Positions 18,692 through 28,599 of a DNA stretch of 47,304 bases are shown piece after piece. Source of the stretch: Mariprofundaceae bacterium (GTDB taxonomy: Bacteria > Pseudomonadota > Zetaproteobacteria > Mariprofundales > Mariprofundaceae). The translations under genes and the position numbers were made by a program. Under the pieces are notes generated by a model. It made no database searches. It worked only from the letters and a program-made list of their open reading frames with translations, and had not been told where the DNA came from. The stretch is taken from NCBI GenBank assembly GCA_027018935.1, contig JALUXZ010000174.1, positions 1 to 47,304 on the forward strand, given 5' to 3'. Position 1 is the first letter of the stretch; each line of letters begins with the position of its first letter.

Positions 18692-19702
18692 ATGAAAATC
18701 ACAATTTATAGCTCCCAACCTTATGATAGGAAATATTTCCTTGAGGCTAATAAAAACTTTGGTCATCAACTTATATTTCATGAGGCGCGCCTAGAGCCAA
18801 ATACTGTGGAGCTTGCTCGGGGTTCCGATGCAGTATGCGCCTTTGTAAATGATGATATTGGTGAAATTACCATCGAGGCACTCAAAGCGATTGGTGTGCC
18901 GATGATTGCCATGCGGTGTGCGGGTTATAACAACGTTGATTTGCGTATCGCAGATAAATTAGGCATCCATGTTGTGCGTGTTCCTGCATACTCTCCTTAC
19001 GCCGTTGCTGAACACACCGTTGCACTGATGCTGTCACTTAATCGCAAAATTCATCGCGCTTATTCCCGTGTCCGAGATGGTAATTTTTGTTTGCAAGGCT
19101 TAACTGGCTTTGACATGCATGGCAAAACTGTAGGGATTATTGGAACAGGGCGCATTGGCTCCATTGTGACCGATATTTTGCAAGGTTTTGGCTGTAACGT
19201 GCTTGCCTTTGATACTATCGAAAGTGAAGTTTTAAAAAGTAAGGGGGTGCAATACCTACCTTTGAATGACCTCTTGGCACAGGTGGATATTATTTCATTT
19301 CATTGCCCGCTTACGCCAGAAACCTTTCACCTTATTAATGAAGAATCTTTAGCACTTATGAAAGATGGCGTGATGATTATCAATACAAGTCGCGGTGCCA
19401 TTGTCGATGCCAGTGCTGCAATCAAAGGTTTGAAATCAGGAAAAATAGCACATTTAGGGCTGGATGTTTATGAGCAAGAAGGCGACCTATTCTTCCATGA
19501 TTTATCCGATACCATTATTCGTGATGATGTTTTTGAACGCCTTTTAACATTCCCCAATGTTTTGGTTACAGGGCACCAAGGCTTTTTCACCGAAGAAGCA
19601 CTGGTGAACATTGCAAACACCACATTGGAAAATATCGCCTGTTATGGTGATGATAAACCTTTGCAAAACGTGTTACATTTGGATCAAGCTATTGCGCGTT
19701 AG
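18692..19702 (+). CDS. D-isomer 2-hydroxyacid dehydrogenase (D-lactate dehydrogenase-like)
   Basis: GKTVGIIGTGRIGSIVTDILQGFGCNVLAFD; MIINTSRGAIVDASA; C-terminal GHQGFFTEEAL. Confidence 0.93.
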   Translation: MKITIYSSQPYDRKYFLEANKNFGHQLIFHEARLEPNTVELARGSDAVCAFVNDDIGEITIEALKAIGVPMIAMRCAGYNNVDLRIADKLGIHVVRVPAYSPYAVAEHTVALMLSLNRKIHRAYSRVRDGNFCLQGLTGFDMHGKTVGIIGTGRIGSIVTDILQGFGCNVLAFDTIESEVLKSKGVQYLPLNDLLAQVDIISFHCPLTPETFHLINEESLALMKDGVMIINTSRGAIVDASAAIKGLKSGKIAHLGLDVYEQEGDLFFHDLSDTIIRDDVFERLLTFPNVLVTGHQGFFTEEALVNIANTTLENIACYGDDKPLQNVLHLDQAIAR

Positions 19703-19703
19703 T

Positions 19704-22115
19704 TCATGCTTGATAATCTGCCTGAATGGCTTTTTCTACCTCCAACACGTGCATGGTTGTAGCAAGCAGACAGTCTGGATTTAACGACATGGACTCAATG
19801 CCCTCGCGAACCAAAAACGCTGCCATTTCAGGGTAATCTGAAGGAGCTTGTCCGCAAATACCAATATACTTGCCACGTTTCGTACAAGCTGAAATAGCCA
19901 TCTTCAACATATCCAATACAGGTGATTGTCGCTCATCAAAAATATGTGCTACCAATTCAGAATCTCGATCAACACCCAAGACCAACTGGGTCAAATCATT
20001 CGAACCAATAGAGAATCCGTCAAACACATCAAGAAAAGCATCTGCCGCAATGACATTAGCTGGAATTTCACACATCACATAGACTTCAAGCCCATCTTTA
20101 CCACGTTTAAGCCCGTGTTTCTCCATTTCAGCTAATACTTTTTGCCCTTCATCGGGTGTGCGGGTAAAGGGAATCATCAAACGTACATTTTTTAAACCTT
20201 TTGCTTCACGAACAATACGCATCGCCTGACATTCAAGCGCAAATGCTTCCTTAAAGGCATCAGAGTAATAACGTGATGCCCCCCTAAAACCAATCATGGG
20301 GTTATCTTCAACTGGCTCAAACTGAGCTCCCCCAAGCAGGTTTGCATATTCATTTGATTTAAAATCAGACATGCGGAAAATAACTTTCTTGGGGTAAAAT
20401 GCTGCAGCAATCATAGACACGCCTTCTGCCAACTTTTGCACATAAAAATCTACAGGAGAGTCATATGCCTCTGTTCGGCGAAGAATCTCTTCTTTCACAG
20501 CAGCATCTTTTAATTGATCAAAGTGCAACAAGGCATTGGGGTGAATACCAATGGAGTTATTAATAATAAATTCAAGTCTCGCAAGACCAACCCCATCATT
20601 GGGAATCGCACTAAACCCAAAAGCACTGTCAGGGCTTGCCAAATTCATCATCATCTTGGTCTTTGGTCGCTCAACCTTACCCAACTCTACATGCGTATTG
20701 CTAAAAGGCAGTGCACCTTCATATACATAGCCGACCTCACCCTCTGCACATGACACTGTCACCATCTGTCCACTTTGAATCGATGATGTAGCAGAGCCTG
20801 TACCCACAATAGCCGCTAGCCCAAGTTCGCGCGAAATAATGGCTGCATGACATGTCCTGCCGCCTCTATTGGTTACAATCGCCGATGCAATTTTCATAAT
20901 CGGTTCCCAGTCGGGATCCGTCATATCGGTAATCAGCACTTCACCTGGTTCTAACTCATGAATTTGAGAAGCATCTTTGATAACACGTGCAACACCTGTC
21001 GCAATTTTTCGCCCTACACTTTTCCCTTCAACCAAAATATTACCAGTCTCTTCAAGTTTATAGCTTTCAATACTATTTTTATCCTGCCCAGCATGCACGG
21101 TCTCAGGGCGTGCTTGCACAATAAACAAATCACCTGAATATCCATCTTTTGCCCACTCAATATCCATAGGCTGATTGTGCCCTGCCAATGCTGAATAATG
21201 CTCTTCAATCGTGACGGCATATTGCGCCAATGTGACCAACTCATTCTTTGTTAAGCAGTATTGTTGCTGCTCATCCAAGGGTACAGGCACATTCTTGGTC
21301 GGGTTCTTTAAAGAATCAGAGTACACCATTTTGATGTTTTTATCGCCCAAATGGCGACTAAGTACAGGCTTGTAACCTTCTTTCAATGTAGGTTTGAATA
21401 CATAGGCCTCATCAGGGCTTACCGCACCCTGCACAACATTTTCACCCAATCCATAAGCCCCAGTAATAAATACGACATCCCGAAAGCCTGTTTCAGTATC
21501 AATGGAAAACATCACACCTGCCGAAGCCAAATCACTACGAACCATCTTTTGAATACCAGCTGATAGTGCCACCTTCATATGATCAAAACCTTTATCCACC
21601 CTGTATGAAATAGCACGGTTGGTAAAAAGAGAGGCATACACACGTTTGATGCATTCAATAAGCTGTGCCGCGCCACGAATATTCAGATAGGTATCCTGCT
21701 GACCCGCAAAGGATGCATCGGGCAAATCCTCTGCCGTAGCAGAGCTTCGCACCGCGACAGAAAGGTTTTCTTTGCCATATTCATCAGCCAGCTGGGTGTA
21801 GGCAGCAATCATTTCCTTTTCTAAATCAGGTGGCATGTGAGCATGAGACAAAAGGTCTCGAATCTTTGCACCGCACCTAGCCAATGCTTTTACATCATGG
21901 GTATTCAGACCTTGCAACGTAGAAGCAATTTCATCTTTCAAATGATTATACTCAAGAAAACACCAATAGCCTTCGGCGGTGGTGGCAAAGCCATTGGGCA
22001 CTTTAATGCCTTTGCTACTTAGTTGCTGATACATCTCACCAAGGGATGCATTTTTACCACCCACCATAGGCACATCAGAGAGCTGCAGTTCATTAAAAAA
22101 GCGAATGTATTTCAT
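19704..22115 (-). CDS. ppsA: phosphoenolpyruvate synthase
   Basis: VGGKNASLGEMYQQL, VAVRSSATAEDLPDASFAGQQDTYLN, TNRGGRTCHAAIISRELG; start at Met33 of the listed ORF. Confidence 0.96.
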   Translation of the reverse strand: MKYIRFFNELQLSDVPMVGGKNASLGEMYQQLSSKGIKVPNGFATTAEGYWCFLEYNHLKDEIASTLQGLNTHDVKALARCGAKIRDLLSHAHMPPDLEKEMIAAYTQLADEYGKENLSVAVRSSATAEDLPDASFAGQQDTYLNIRGAAQLIECIKRVYASLFTNRAISYRVDKGFDHMKVALSAGIQKMVRSDLASAGVMFSIDTETGFRDVVFITGAYGLGENVVQGAVSPDEAYVFKPTLKEGYKPVLSRHLGDKNIKMVYSDSLKNPTKNVPVPLDEQQQYCLTKNELVTLAQYAVTIEEHYSALAGHNQPMDIEWAKDGYSGDLFIVQARPETVHAGQDKNSIESYKLEETGNILVEGKSVGRKIATGVARVIKDASQIHELEPGEVLITDMTDPDWEPIMKIASAIVTNRGGRTCHAAIISRELGLAAIVGTGSATSSIQSGQMVTVSCAEGEVGYVYEGALPFSNTHVELGKVERPKTKMMMNLASPDSAFGFSAIPNDGVGLARLEFIINNSIGIHPNALLHFDQLKDAAVKEEILRRTEAYDSPVDFYVQKLAEGVSMIAAAFYPKKVIFRMSDFKSNEYANLLGGAQFEPVEDNPMIGFRGASRYYSDAFKEAFALECQAMRIVREAKGLKNVRLMIPFTRTPDEGQKVLAEMEKHGLKRGKDGLEVYVMCEIPANVIAADAFLDVFDGFSIGSNDLTQLVLGVDRDSELVAHIFDERQSPVLDMLKMAISACTKRGKYIGICGQAPSDYPEMAAFLVREGIESMSLNPDCLLATTMHVLEVEKAIQADYQA

Positions 22116-22397
22116 GCTGAACCCCTTTAGAAAATTTAAAGGTAAACACCACTTATATTGTAGCTTATTTAGAACAAAATCATAGCCATTTGAGAGGCAA
22201 CTCCAAATCAATCCTCTCGACTCATCGACAAATTTGACATATGGAAATCACGAGAGCAATATTTGGTTAAGGTTTTTGATGCAGCCTGTTAGCCGCCCTT
22301 GGCGAAAGTCCCCTCTGACTAGCATATTTTTTTTATGTACCCAACTCTTAACTCAAGAGTCGTTTGGCGGCAGCGATACTTGTAAACAGGAGTTGTT

Positions 22398-23153
22398 ATG
22401 AACACATACACACCAATATTCCCATCTGGTCGTACTATCGAACGATGTAAACAAGATGCTAAAGTCATTGTCAAAAACTCAAAACTATCCAATTCCCCCA
22501 TAGCACTAAATAAGGCACTGGATAGAGTTGCTTCGGATAATGGTATAAATCTGCCTTGGGAACATGCCTTAAAACAATTAAAAGCAAGTGATGTTAAAAA
22601 ACCTAAAATTGCTCAAACGCATCTGCTTGGTCATGCATTAAACCTAGTTATCAAGAAAGGTTTAATTGACATGAGCAGCACTGACGATGCTGACAATAAC
22701 TATTTAGAATGTAACCTGCTTGAAAAGCCCACAGTTATTAACTGGCGTTATATTGGTTTTGGTGAAATTCGCATGTCGGTATGGTGGAATTTTGATAAAA
22801 CCAAACATCCCCAGCACCTCGAAGGTGGATACAAAAATAGAATTATTTTAGATAACCTTTCCGACCATGAAAAAATGAAATATGCGGGTACAAAGAAAGG
22901 TATTTTCTCAAATGAAAACACTATTGAGAAATATCAAACTGATGAACCATTAGCAAAGCCAAGTAAGTACATCGATTTTGTTGGAGTACTTTGCAGCACA
23001 TGGATTGAACGAAAAGACGGGAAATATTTACAGACCGACGACGGAACACGTATACATAGCTCATATATACGTGCCCGCGATAAAAAATTACTATGTTCAA
23101 TCCCTAATTGCAGGCCGTTGGGATTTGAACTATCTGGTCGTTTCCGTATGTAA
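22398..23153 (+). CDS. hypothetical protein, accessory-type
   Basis: 251-aa ORF; N-terminal GRTIERCKQDAKVIVKNSK...ALDRVASDNGI helical motif; own terminator downstream. Confidence 0.7.
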   Translation: MNTYTPIFPSGRTIERCKQDAKVIVKNSKLSNSPIALNKALDRVASDNGINLPWEHALKQLKASDVKKPKIAQTHLLGHALNLVIKKGLIDMSSTDDADNNYLECNLLEKPTVINWRYIGFGEIRMSVWWNFDKTKHPQHLEGGYKNRIILDNLSDHEKMKYAGTKKGIFSNENTIEKYQTDEPLAKPSKYIDFVGVLCSTWIERKDGKYLQTDDGTRIHSSYIRARDKKLLCSIPNCRPLGFELSGRFRM

Positions 23154-23165
23154 CCAAATGAACGA

Positions 23166-23196
23166 AAAAGGGGATACTTTTAGCTTCCCCTTTTTC
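23166..23196 (+). terminator. Rho-independent terminator AAAAAGGGGA...TCCCCTTTTT
   Basis: 10-bp stem followed by a T-rich tract just after the 22398-23153 stop. Confidence 0.8.
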
Positions 23197-23207
23197 CTTT
23201 TGGAAGT

Positions 23208-23243
23208 TAAATATAGCTCAACCAATGTTCATGCTCTGAATCG
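23208..23243 (-). pseudogene. 3'-end fragment of an ilvE-like gene (reads DSEHEHWLSYI*)
   Basis: 18-bp exact direct repeat TTAAATATAGCTCAACCA with the 3' end of the intact ilvE at 24827-24844, with continued partial similarity. Confidence 0.65.
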
Positions 23244-23270
23244 ATATGGTTAGACTCGATTGATTTCAAT

Positions 23271-24674
23271 TTAAAACCAACTCAAGATAATGATACTAAA
23301 TAATCCTGCGAGCAGACCTATGGATGGGATTTGAGCTTTGTATGTATCCACATGAGCTAGTCTAGCCTCACGAACAGCATAAAATATTGCGATACCCACC
23401 AAACCCAACGCAATGGTAGTAACTGTAGGAAAAGCAAGTAGAGGTGCAGGTAAAAGATTTGGATTGGCAGTCATGGCTTGAACAGTTTCTCGCCCTGAAG
23501 GGTCGCGCAACGCGTCAGGAAAAAAGCCACCCCATGATGTGAATTTAGCCAGCCCTTTCGACATGTGTCCCGCAGCAATAATGATAACGATCGAGAAAGC
23601 CATATTTCGCCATGCATCAGTCATGCTACTTGCTCCTTTCATTAGCATGTTGATGCCACCAAGAAGCGACCAGAGCAGCAGCGGAAATATGATTAATGCC
23701 CAAATGCCCTCTAGCCAGCCACCAATTCCTGCTATGCTGATTTGTGACATGAGGGTATCCACTGGCCATAAAAAGATGCTTTTAGCCACAGGCGACTCTG
23801 TGCATAGCTCAAGCGTTACAAATCCCGACAGCAGCATGATAAACAATAGCATAGGCCAAGATGCTTCGGACTCTCGTCCATCCTGACTGCTATAAGGGGC
23901 GCGGAGTTGTAACTGCATATTATTGGGTTGGCATGCCTTGATGCATTGCGTGCAAACAAGGCAATCCCGATTGTTGTCCAATGTCGTTGGTTCCAACAGT
24001 GTCGGGCAGCTACGAGCATCAAGTTTGTGCTTGTATTCATGCTTGATACACCATTTTTCACCGCAATCATGGCACACATCACTTGATTCAGGGCGAACAG
24101 CAACCATGCCGCCTCGTCCATAAGCCTTGAGCAATAACCCTACTGCACAAAAGCCACGGCAATAAGCCCTGTTTTCAAACAGCAGCCCCGTAATAAAAGC
24201 CGTTGCAATCATAAATATTAGAAATATGGATGTGTAAGCAGGAACCCGATGTAGATGCATACCTGCAATGAGCATTTGGATGGTGGCATAGAAAATAAGA
24301 ATGAATACACCCGACACCAGCCATTTGCCAAGCTTGCGTTGGTGTATACCGATGCGGCGACCCAGCCGTTCACTCAGATTGTTAACCAGTTCAAGCGGGC
24401 AGACTGTACACCATATCCGACCAAACAATACCGCCAGCCATACCATCAATGGCCACCATATTCCCCAGACAGTCAAATTAACCAAATGGGTTTTAGCATA
24501 AAGTTTATCATTCACACTTTGGGGAGCGAAATCATTCCAACTTAAAGCAATCAAAGCAATGAATAGTAGTAATAGAAGGGCTTGGAAAATGTAGGGGAAG
24601 CCCGACCACAAAACGAGTGCGCGAATGGGCTTGAGTTCAAGCAGGTTGAAGTGTTGGTGATTTGGAGTTTGCAT
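23271..24674 (-). CDS. polyferredoxin-type 4Fe-4S membrane protein (NapH/NosR/CcoG-like)
   Basis: Multiple TM helices with Cys motifs CTVCPLE, CRGFCAVG, CHDCGEKWC, CLVCTQCIKACQP. Confidence 0.85.
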   Translation of the reverse strand: MQTPNHQHFNLLELKPIRALVLWSGFPYIFQALLLLLFIALIALSWNDFAPQSVNDKLYAKTHLVNLTVWGIWWPLMVWLAVLFGRIWCTVCPLELVNNLSERLGRRIGIHQRKLGKWLVSGVFILIFYATIQMLIAGMHLHRVPAYTSIFLIFMIATAFITGLLFENRAYCRGFCAVGLLLKAYGRGGMVAVRPESSDVCHDCGEKWCIKHEYKHKLDARSCPTLLEPTTLDNNRDCLVCTQCIKACQPNNMQLQLRAPYSSQDGRESEASWPMLLFIMLLSGFVTLELCTESPVAKSIFLWPVDTLMSQISIAGIGGWLEGIWALIIFPLLLWSLLGGINMLMKGASSMTDAWRNMAFSIVIIIAAGHMSKGLAKFTSWGGFFPDALRDPSGRETVQAMTANPNLLPAPLLAFPTVTTIALGLVGIAIFYAVREARLAHVDTYKAQIPSIGLLAGLFSIIILSWF

Positions 24675-24826
24675 ACTTCCTCCTCTTTCAACGGCTACTA
24701 TTGATTATAGATTAAACTTCTCCCAAATGCACCACCAACAGGCTATTTATTTTCAGTCAGCGTCAGTGCTGATTATCATCGGTTCATTCGATAGAAAGCT
24801 CACCCCTCATAGAGAGGTGAACGCAA

Positions 24827-25747
24827 TTAAATATAGCTCAACCAGCTCTCGTGCTCTGGGCTGCGACCATGCACCACATCAAAGTATTTGCTTTGAAGTT
24901 GTTTGGTAATTGGACCGCGTGTGCCAGAACCAATACTGCGTCCATCAAGCTCGCGAATCGGCGTTACTTCTGCCGCAGTGCCTGTAAAAAATGCTTCATC
25001 TGCTGTATAAACTTCATCTCGTGTAATACGTTTTTCTTTCACCGTGAAACCCGCTTCTTCAGCTAATTGAATCACCGTTGCACGCGTAATACCATCCAAG
25101 GCACTGGTCAATTCAGGCGTATAAATCACGCCATCACTTACCATAAAGAAATTCTCACCCGAACCTTCACACACAAAGCCATCCACATCCAAAAACAATG
25201 CTTCATCATAACCATCACGAAGAGCATCGGATAATGCCAACATCGAACTGATATAATTACCATTGGCTTTGGCTTTGCACATGGCAATGTTCACATGATG
25301 ACGGGTAAATGACGTGGTGCGAATGCGAATACCGTTGTTGATGCCATCATCGCCCATATATGCACCCCATTTCCAAGCTGCAACCATGGCATGTGTCTTC
25401 AAATTATCGGCGCGTAACCCCATACCTTCAGAGCCATAAAACACCATCGGACGTAAATAGGCTGAATCCAAATTATTATCTTTTACCGATGCTAACTGTG
25501 CCGCATTAAGCTCATCCTTACTAAAAGGCATAGGCATATTCATAATTTTTGCAGAGCGGAACAAACGATTGGTATGCTCTTCCAAACGAAAAATCGCCGT
25601 GCCTTTTTCAGCATGATACGCACGCACACCCTCAAACACACCCATGCCATAATGCAATGTGTGCGTCAGCACATGCACCTTGGCATCACGCCACGGCACC
25701 ATTTCACCATCAAACCAAATTACACCATCCATATCTGCAAAATTCAT
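24827..25747 (-). CDS. ilvE: branched-chain amino acid aminotransferase
   Basis: DGVIWFDGEMVPWRDAKVHVLTHTLHYGMGVFEGVRAY; EALFLDVDGFVCEGSGENFFMV; FFTGTAAEVTPI. Confidence 0.95.
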   Translation of the reverse strand: MNFADMDGVIWFDGEMVPWRDAKVHVLTHTLHYGMGVFEGVRAYHAEKGTAIFRLEEHTNRLFRSAKIMNMPMPFSKDELNAAQLASVKDNNLDSAYLRPMVFYGSEGMGLRADNLKTHAMVAAWKWGAYMGDDGINNGIRIRTTSFTRHHVNIAMCKAKANGNYISSMLALSDALRDGYDEALFLDVDGFVCEGSGENFFMVSDGVIYTPELTSALDGITRATVIQLAEEAGFTVKEKRITRDEVYTADEAFFTGTAAEVTPIRELDGRSIGSGTRGPITKQLQSKYFDVVHGRSPEHESWLSYI

Positions 25748-25901
25748 CGCTGTATCCTTACTAAACAAAAATAATACGGCATACTGGATAATCTTTAAGC
25801 AATCGACAAGATAGCACTTTTGTTTATTTGTGTGATATAGGCTACATTCATACTTACCAATGACGTGACTATATGTACTTCATTATCATCGGAGGGTTAC
25901 A

Positions 25902-26729
25902 ATGGCGAAACAAAAAGCAACATCTTCAAAGCAAAAGAAGCCGCTTGCTATGGTTCCTCCCACATCAACCGAGGAGATTGAAGAGGCTCTTGAAAATGAT
26001 TTAACCATCGAACTTATCAGCAGTGGAGACTCTTCTATACTGCCTCAACTAGCCGCCACCCGACCAGCCAATCAACTGGATACAACCCCCTTAGATCTGG
26101 ATTCAATTATTGAAAGTGTTGCCCACCTTATTGCCACCACACCCGATCATTACAAATGCATAATGTTTACCGACCTTGTTGGCTCCACCCAATACAAACG
26201 TGAAATGGGGCATACCAAAGGTTTTATGCGCAATCGGATGTTTTGTGATATTTGTGAACAGGCTGTAATCCGAAACAATGGTACGGTGGTCAAACGCCTT
26301 GGTGATGGTGTGATGGCAGTATTTGAAACGGCTATTGATGCCGTACTCGCTGCCATGCTGATGGTGAGCAGCCTCGAAAATGATCGCAAGAAACTCAAGA
26401 AAATTGTTGGTAAAATGGATTGTAGGATTGGCATTACCTGTGGTTATGTGAAAGAAATACCGGGGGTCAGCAAGGATTATATCGGGCACGCAATGGATAA
26501 AGGTGCTCGCATTGAAGGCATCGCAAAAACCAATCAGGTGCTCATTGATGAAATTGTATATGGCTTGATTCATACGAAAATTCGGGATTATTCTGGTGAA
26601 ATTCTTATTGGACCTCCCAAAAATGTTACACTTAAAGGTGTGGGGGTTAGCACACTGTACGAAGTCTCACCCAAAGATCGTGGGCTAGTCCGCAGTGCAG
26701 GTTATAAGCTTCGCCATATATTTAATTAG
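25902..26729 (+). CDS. class III adenylate/guanylate cyclase-domain protein
   Basis: KCIMFTDLVGSTQYKREMG...VVKRLGDGVMAVFETAIDAVLAAM; soluble, with a low-complexity N-terminus. Confidence 0.88.
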   Translation: MAKQKATSSKQKKPLAMVPPTSTEEIEEALENDLTIELISSGDSSILPQLAATRPANQLDTTPLDLDSIIESVAHLIATTPDHYKCIMFTDLVGSTQYKREMGHTKGFMRNRMFCDICEQAVIRNNGTVVKRLGDGVMAVFETAIDAVLAAMLMVSSLENDRKKLKKIVGKMDCRIGITCGYVKEIPGVSKDYIGHAMDKGARIEGIAKTNQVLIDEIVYGLIHTKIRDYSGEILIGPPKNVTLKGVGVSTLYEVSPKDRGLVRSAGYKLRHIFN

Positions 26730-26824
26730 GCACATAAGAGAGCAACGAAACACGCAACGTCAACTCAAAAAACTTTAGAAACATCTGAATCACAGCCTTC
26801 TTTATTCTGGCTTATCCAGTTTTT

Positions 26825-28549
26825 TTATTGCTTCACAAGTAATACAACAATAATCATGGCTAAAATACAAGACACCCCCCGCCAAAATCCTACAGGGTTG
26901 CGCTCAATCAATGGTGGGCGTGTTTTGTCGAGAAATGCTTCATTCGGATGACGCAGGTCAAATACAAAACTAGACATGCGATCATAACGCTTGGCAGGGT
27001 TCGGATGCACAGCTTTTCTAATTGCATCATCAATCCACATAGGGATCTCCCGCTCATCATCAAGCACCGAATTATAAACTAGTTTTTTTTGTGCTGCTTT
27101 GGTTCTGGATTTTGCAACTTGCGTGCCATAAGGCAACCTTCCCGATAACATTTGATAGGCAATCACCCCCAAAGAAAATATATCTGAACGTGTTGAGCCT
27201 GCCTCTCCTAAGAAATACTCTGGTGCAGTAAACTGCATGGTGCCCAATAGATGATAACGCTCAATTGGAGTCTCAATTTCCATCACACCAGCAACTCGGG
27301 TTGAGCCAAAATCAATAATTTTCACCGTGCCTGCACGATCAATCATAATATTATTGGGTCTAATATCTTGGTGTAACATTTCCAATCGATGAAAGGCGCG
27401 CAAACCTTTAACGATTTGTTCAATAATATCCCGTACTGTTTCAATCTCAGGTTTTGGGTTATCAATCATCCACTGAGCCAATGTTTGCCCATCAATAAAT
27501 TCACTTACAATATATAAATAATTACGTTTGCGAAGCTGCTGACAAGGCTTGAGAACATGCGCATTATTTATACGTCTTGCAATCCACTCCTCCATCAAAA
27601 AGCGTTCCAAATACGACGGATCACCCCTAAGATCAACCGATGGAGCTTTGATAATCACTTGATCACCTGTTTCAGTATCTTGTGCCAAATAAACATGGCT
27701 TCGACTGCTAACATGCACTTCTCGAATGATTTCATAGCCATCAAATAACATTCTAGGCTCTAGCTCTGGTGGAAAAGGTTGTTCGGTTAATTGTTGGTAA
27801 ATTTCATCGGTATTTTGGCTTGGCAAACTATCAATACGAACAAGCTGAACAGTGAGATTGTCTTCACTTCCTTGCTCATATGCTTCACCCAAAATATTTT
27901 TTGCAGCATAGTCTAAATCACCGTTACAATCCTGAATCGCATGTATGATAAACTTCTCTGAGCTATGCTCATAAATGCCATCTGTCGCCAATATAAAAAT
28001 ATCACCCTCTTCCACCTGCATCGCTTGATAATCTATTTCAAGCTCTGGATTTACTCCCAGTGCGCGTCGAAGGTAACTTTTATCTTTTGAAATCCAGAGT
28101 CTATGATCTTCCGTTAACTGCTCAAGTGCATGATTATGTAGGCGATATACTCGGGTATCTCCAACATGAAAAATATGTGCTGTGGTCGATTTAATGATTA
28201 TCGCACTAAATGTGCAGACATAGCCCCTGTCTTTATCGTAACTATGTTCGCTTTGTCTTGTTTGTGAATAAAGCCAAGAGTTAATTGACTGCATAACACG
28301 TTGCGCTGATGTTTTTACAGTCCATGCCTCTGAGGTGCAATAATAGTCCTCTAGAAATTCCGTAACCGAAGTTTCACTGGCAATTTGACTCACCGCACTG
28401 CTACTAATTCCATCTGCCAAAGCAATGGCAATACCCTTTGAACTCAGCGAGGGTTCTTCGGGAATGCACGCACCATGGAAATCTTGGTTGACATCTTTGC
28501 GCCCCTTATCAGAACACTGCCCTACCGCGACCTGCAATTGTGTCGACAT
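26825..28549 (-). CDS. fused PP2C-type phosphatase / Ser-Thr protein kinase with C-terminal TM helix
   Basis: PP2C motifs (GIAIALADGISSS, DIFILATDGIYEH, SEDNLTVQLV) then kinase motifs (MLHQDIRPNNIMID, VKIIDFGSTR, APEYFLGEAGSTRSDIFSLGVI). Confidence 0.93.
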   Translation of the reverse strand: MSTQLQVAVGQCSDKGRKDVNQDFHGACIPEEPSLSSKGIAIALADGISSSAVSQIASETSVTEFLEDYYCTSEAWTVKTSAQRVMQSINSWLYSQTRQSEHSYDKDRGYVCTFSAIIIKSTTAHIFHVGDTRVYRLHNHALEQLTEDHRLWISKDKSYLRRALGVNPELEIDYQAMQVEEGDIFILATDGIYEHSSEKFIIHAIQDCNGDLDYAAKNILGEAYEQGSEDNLTVQLVRIDSLPSQNTDEIYQQLTEQPFPPELEPRMLFDGYEIIREVHVSSRSHVYLAQDTETGDQVIIKAPSVDLRGDPSYLERFLMEEWIARRINNAHVLKPCQQLRKRNYLYIVSEFIDGQTLAQWMIDNPKPEIETVRDIIEQIVKGLRAFHRLEMLHQDIRPNNIMIDRAGTVKIIDFGSTRVAGVMEIETPIERYHLLGTMQFTAPEYFLGEAGSTRSDIFSLGVIAYQMLSGRLPYGTQVAKSRTKAAQKKLVYNSVLDDEREIPMWIDDAIRKAVHPNPAKRYDRMSSFVFDLRHPNEAFLDKTRPPLIERNPVGFWRGVSCILAMIIVVLLVKQ

Positions 28550-28599
28550 GTTATAAAGCACCTCTGCTTACAATGAAGCAAAGGTGCATTTGATTATAA

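Noticed and set aside
26103-26573. 156-aa minus-strand ORF opposite the cyclase gene
   Set aside because: Shadow ORF; the plus strand has clear class III cyclase motifs
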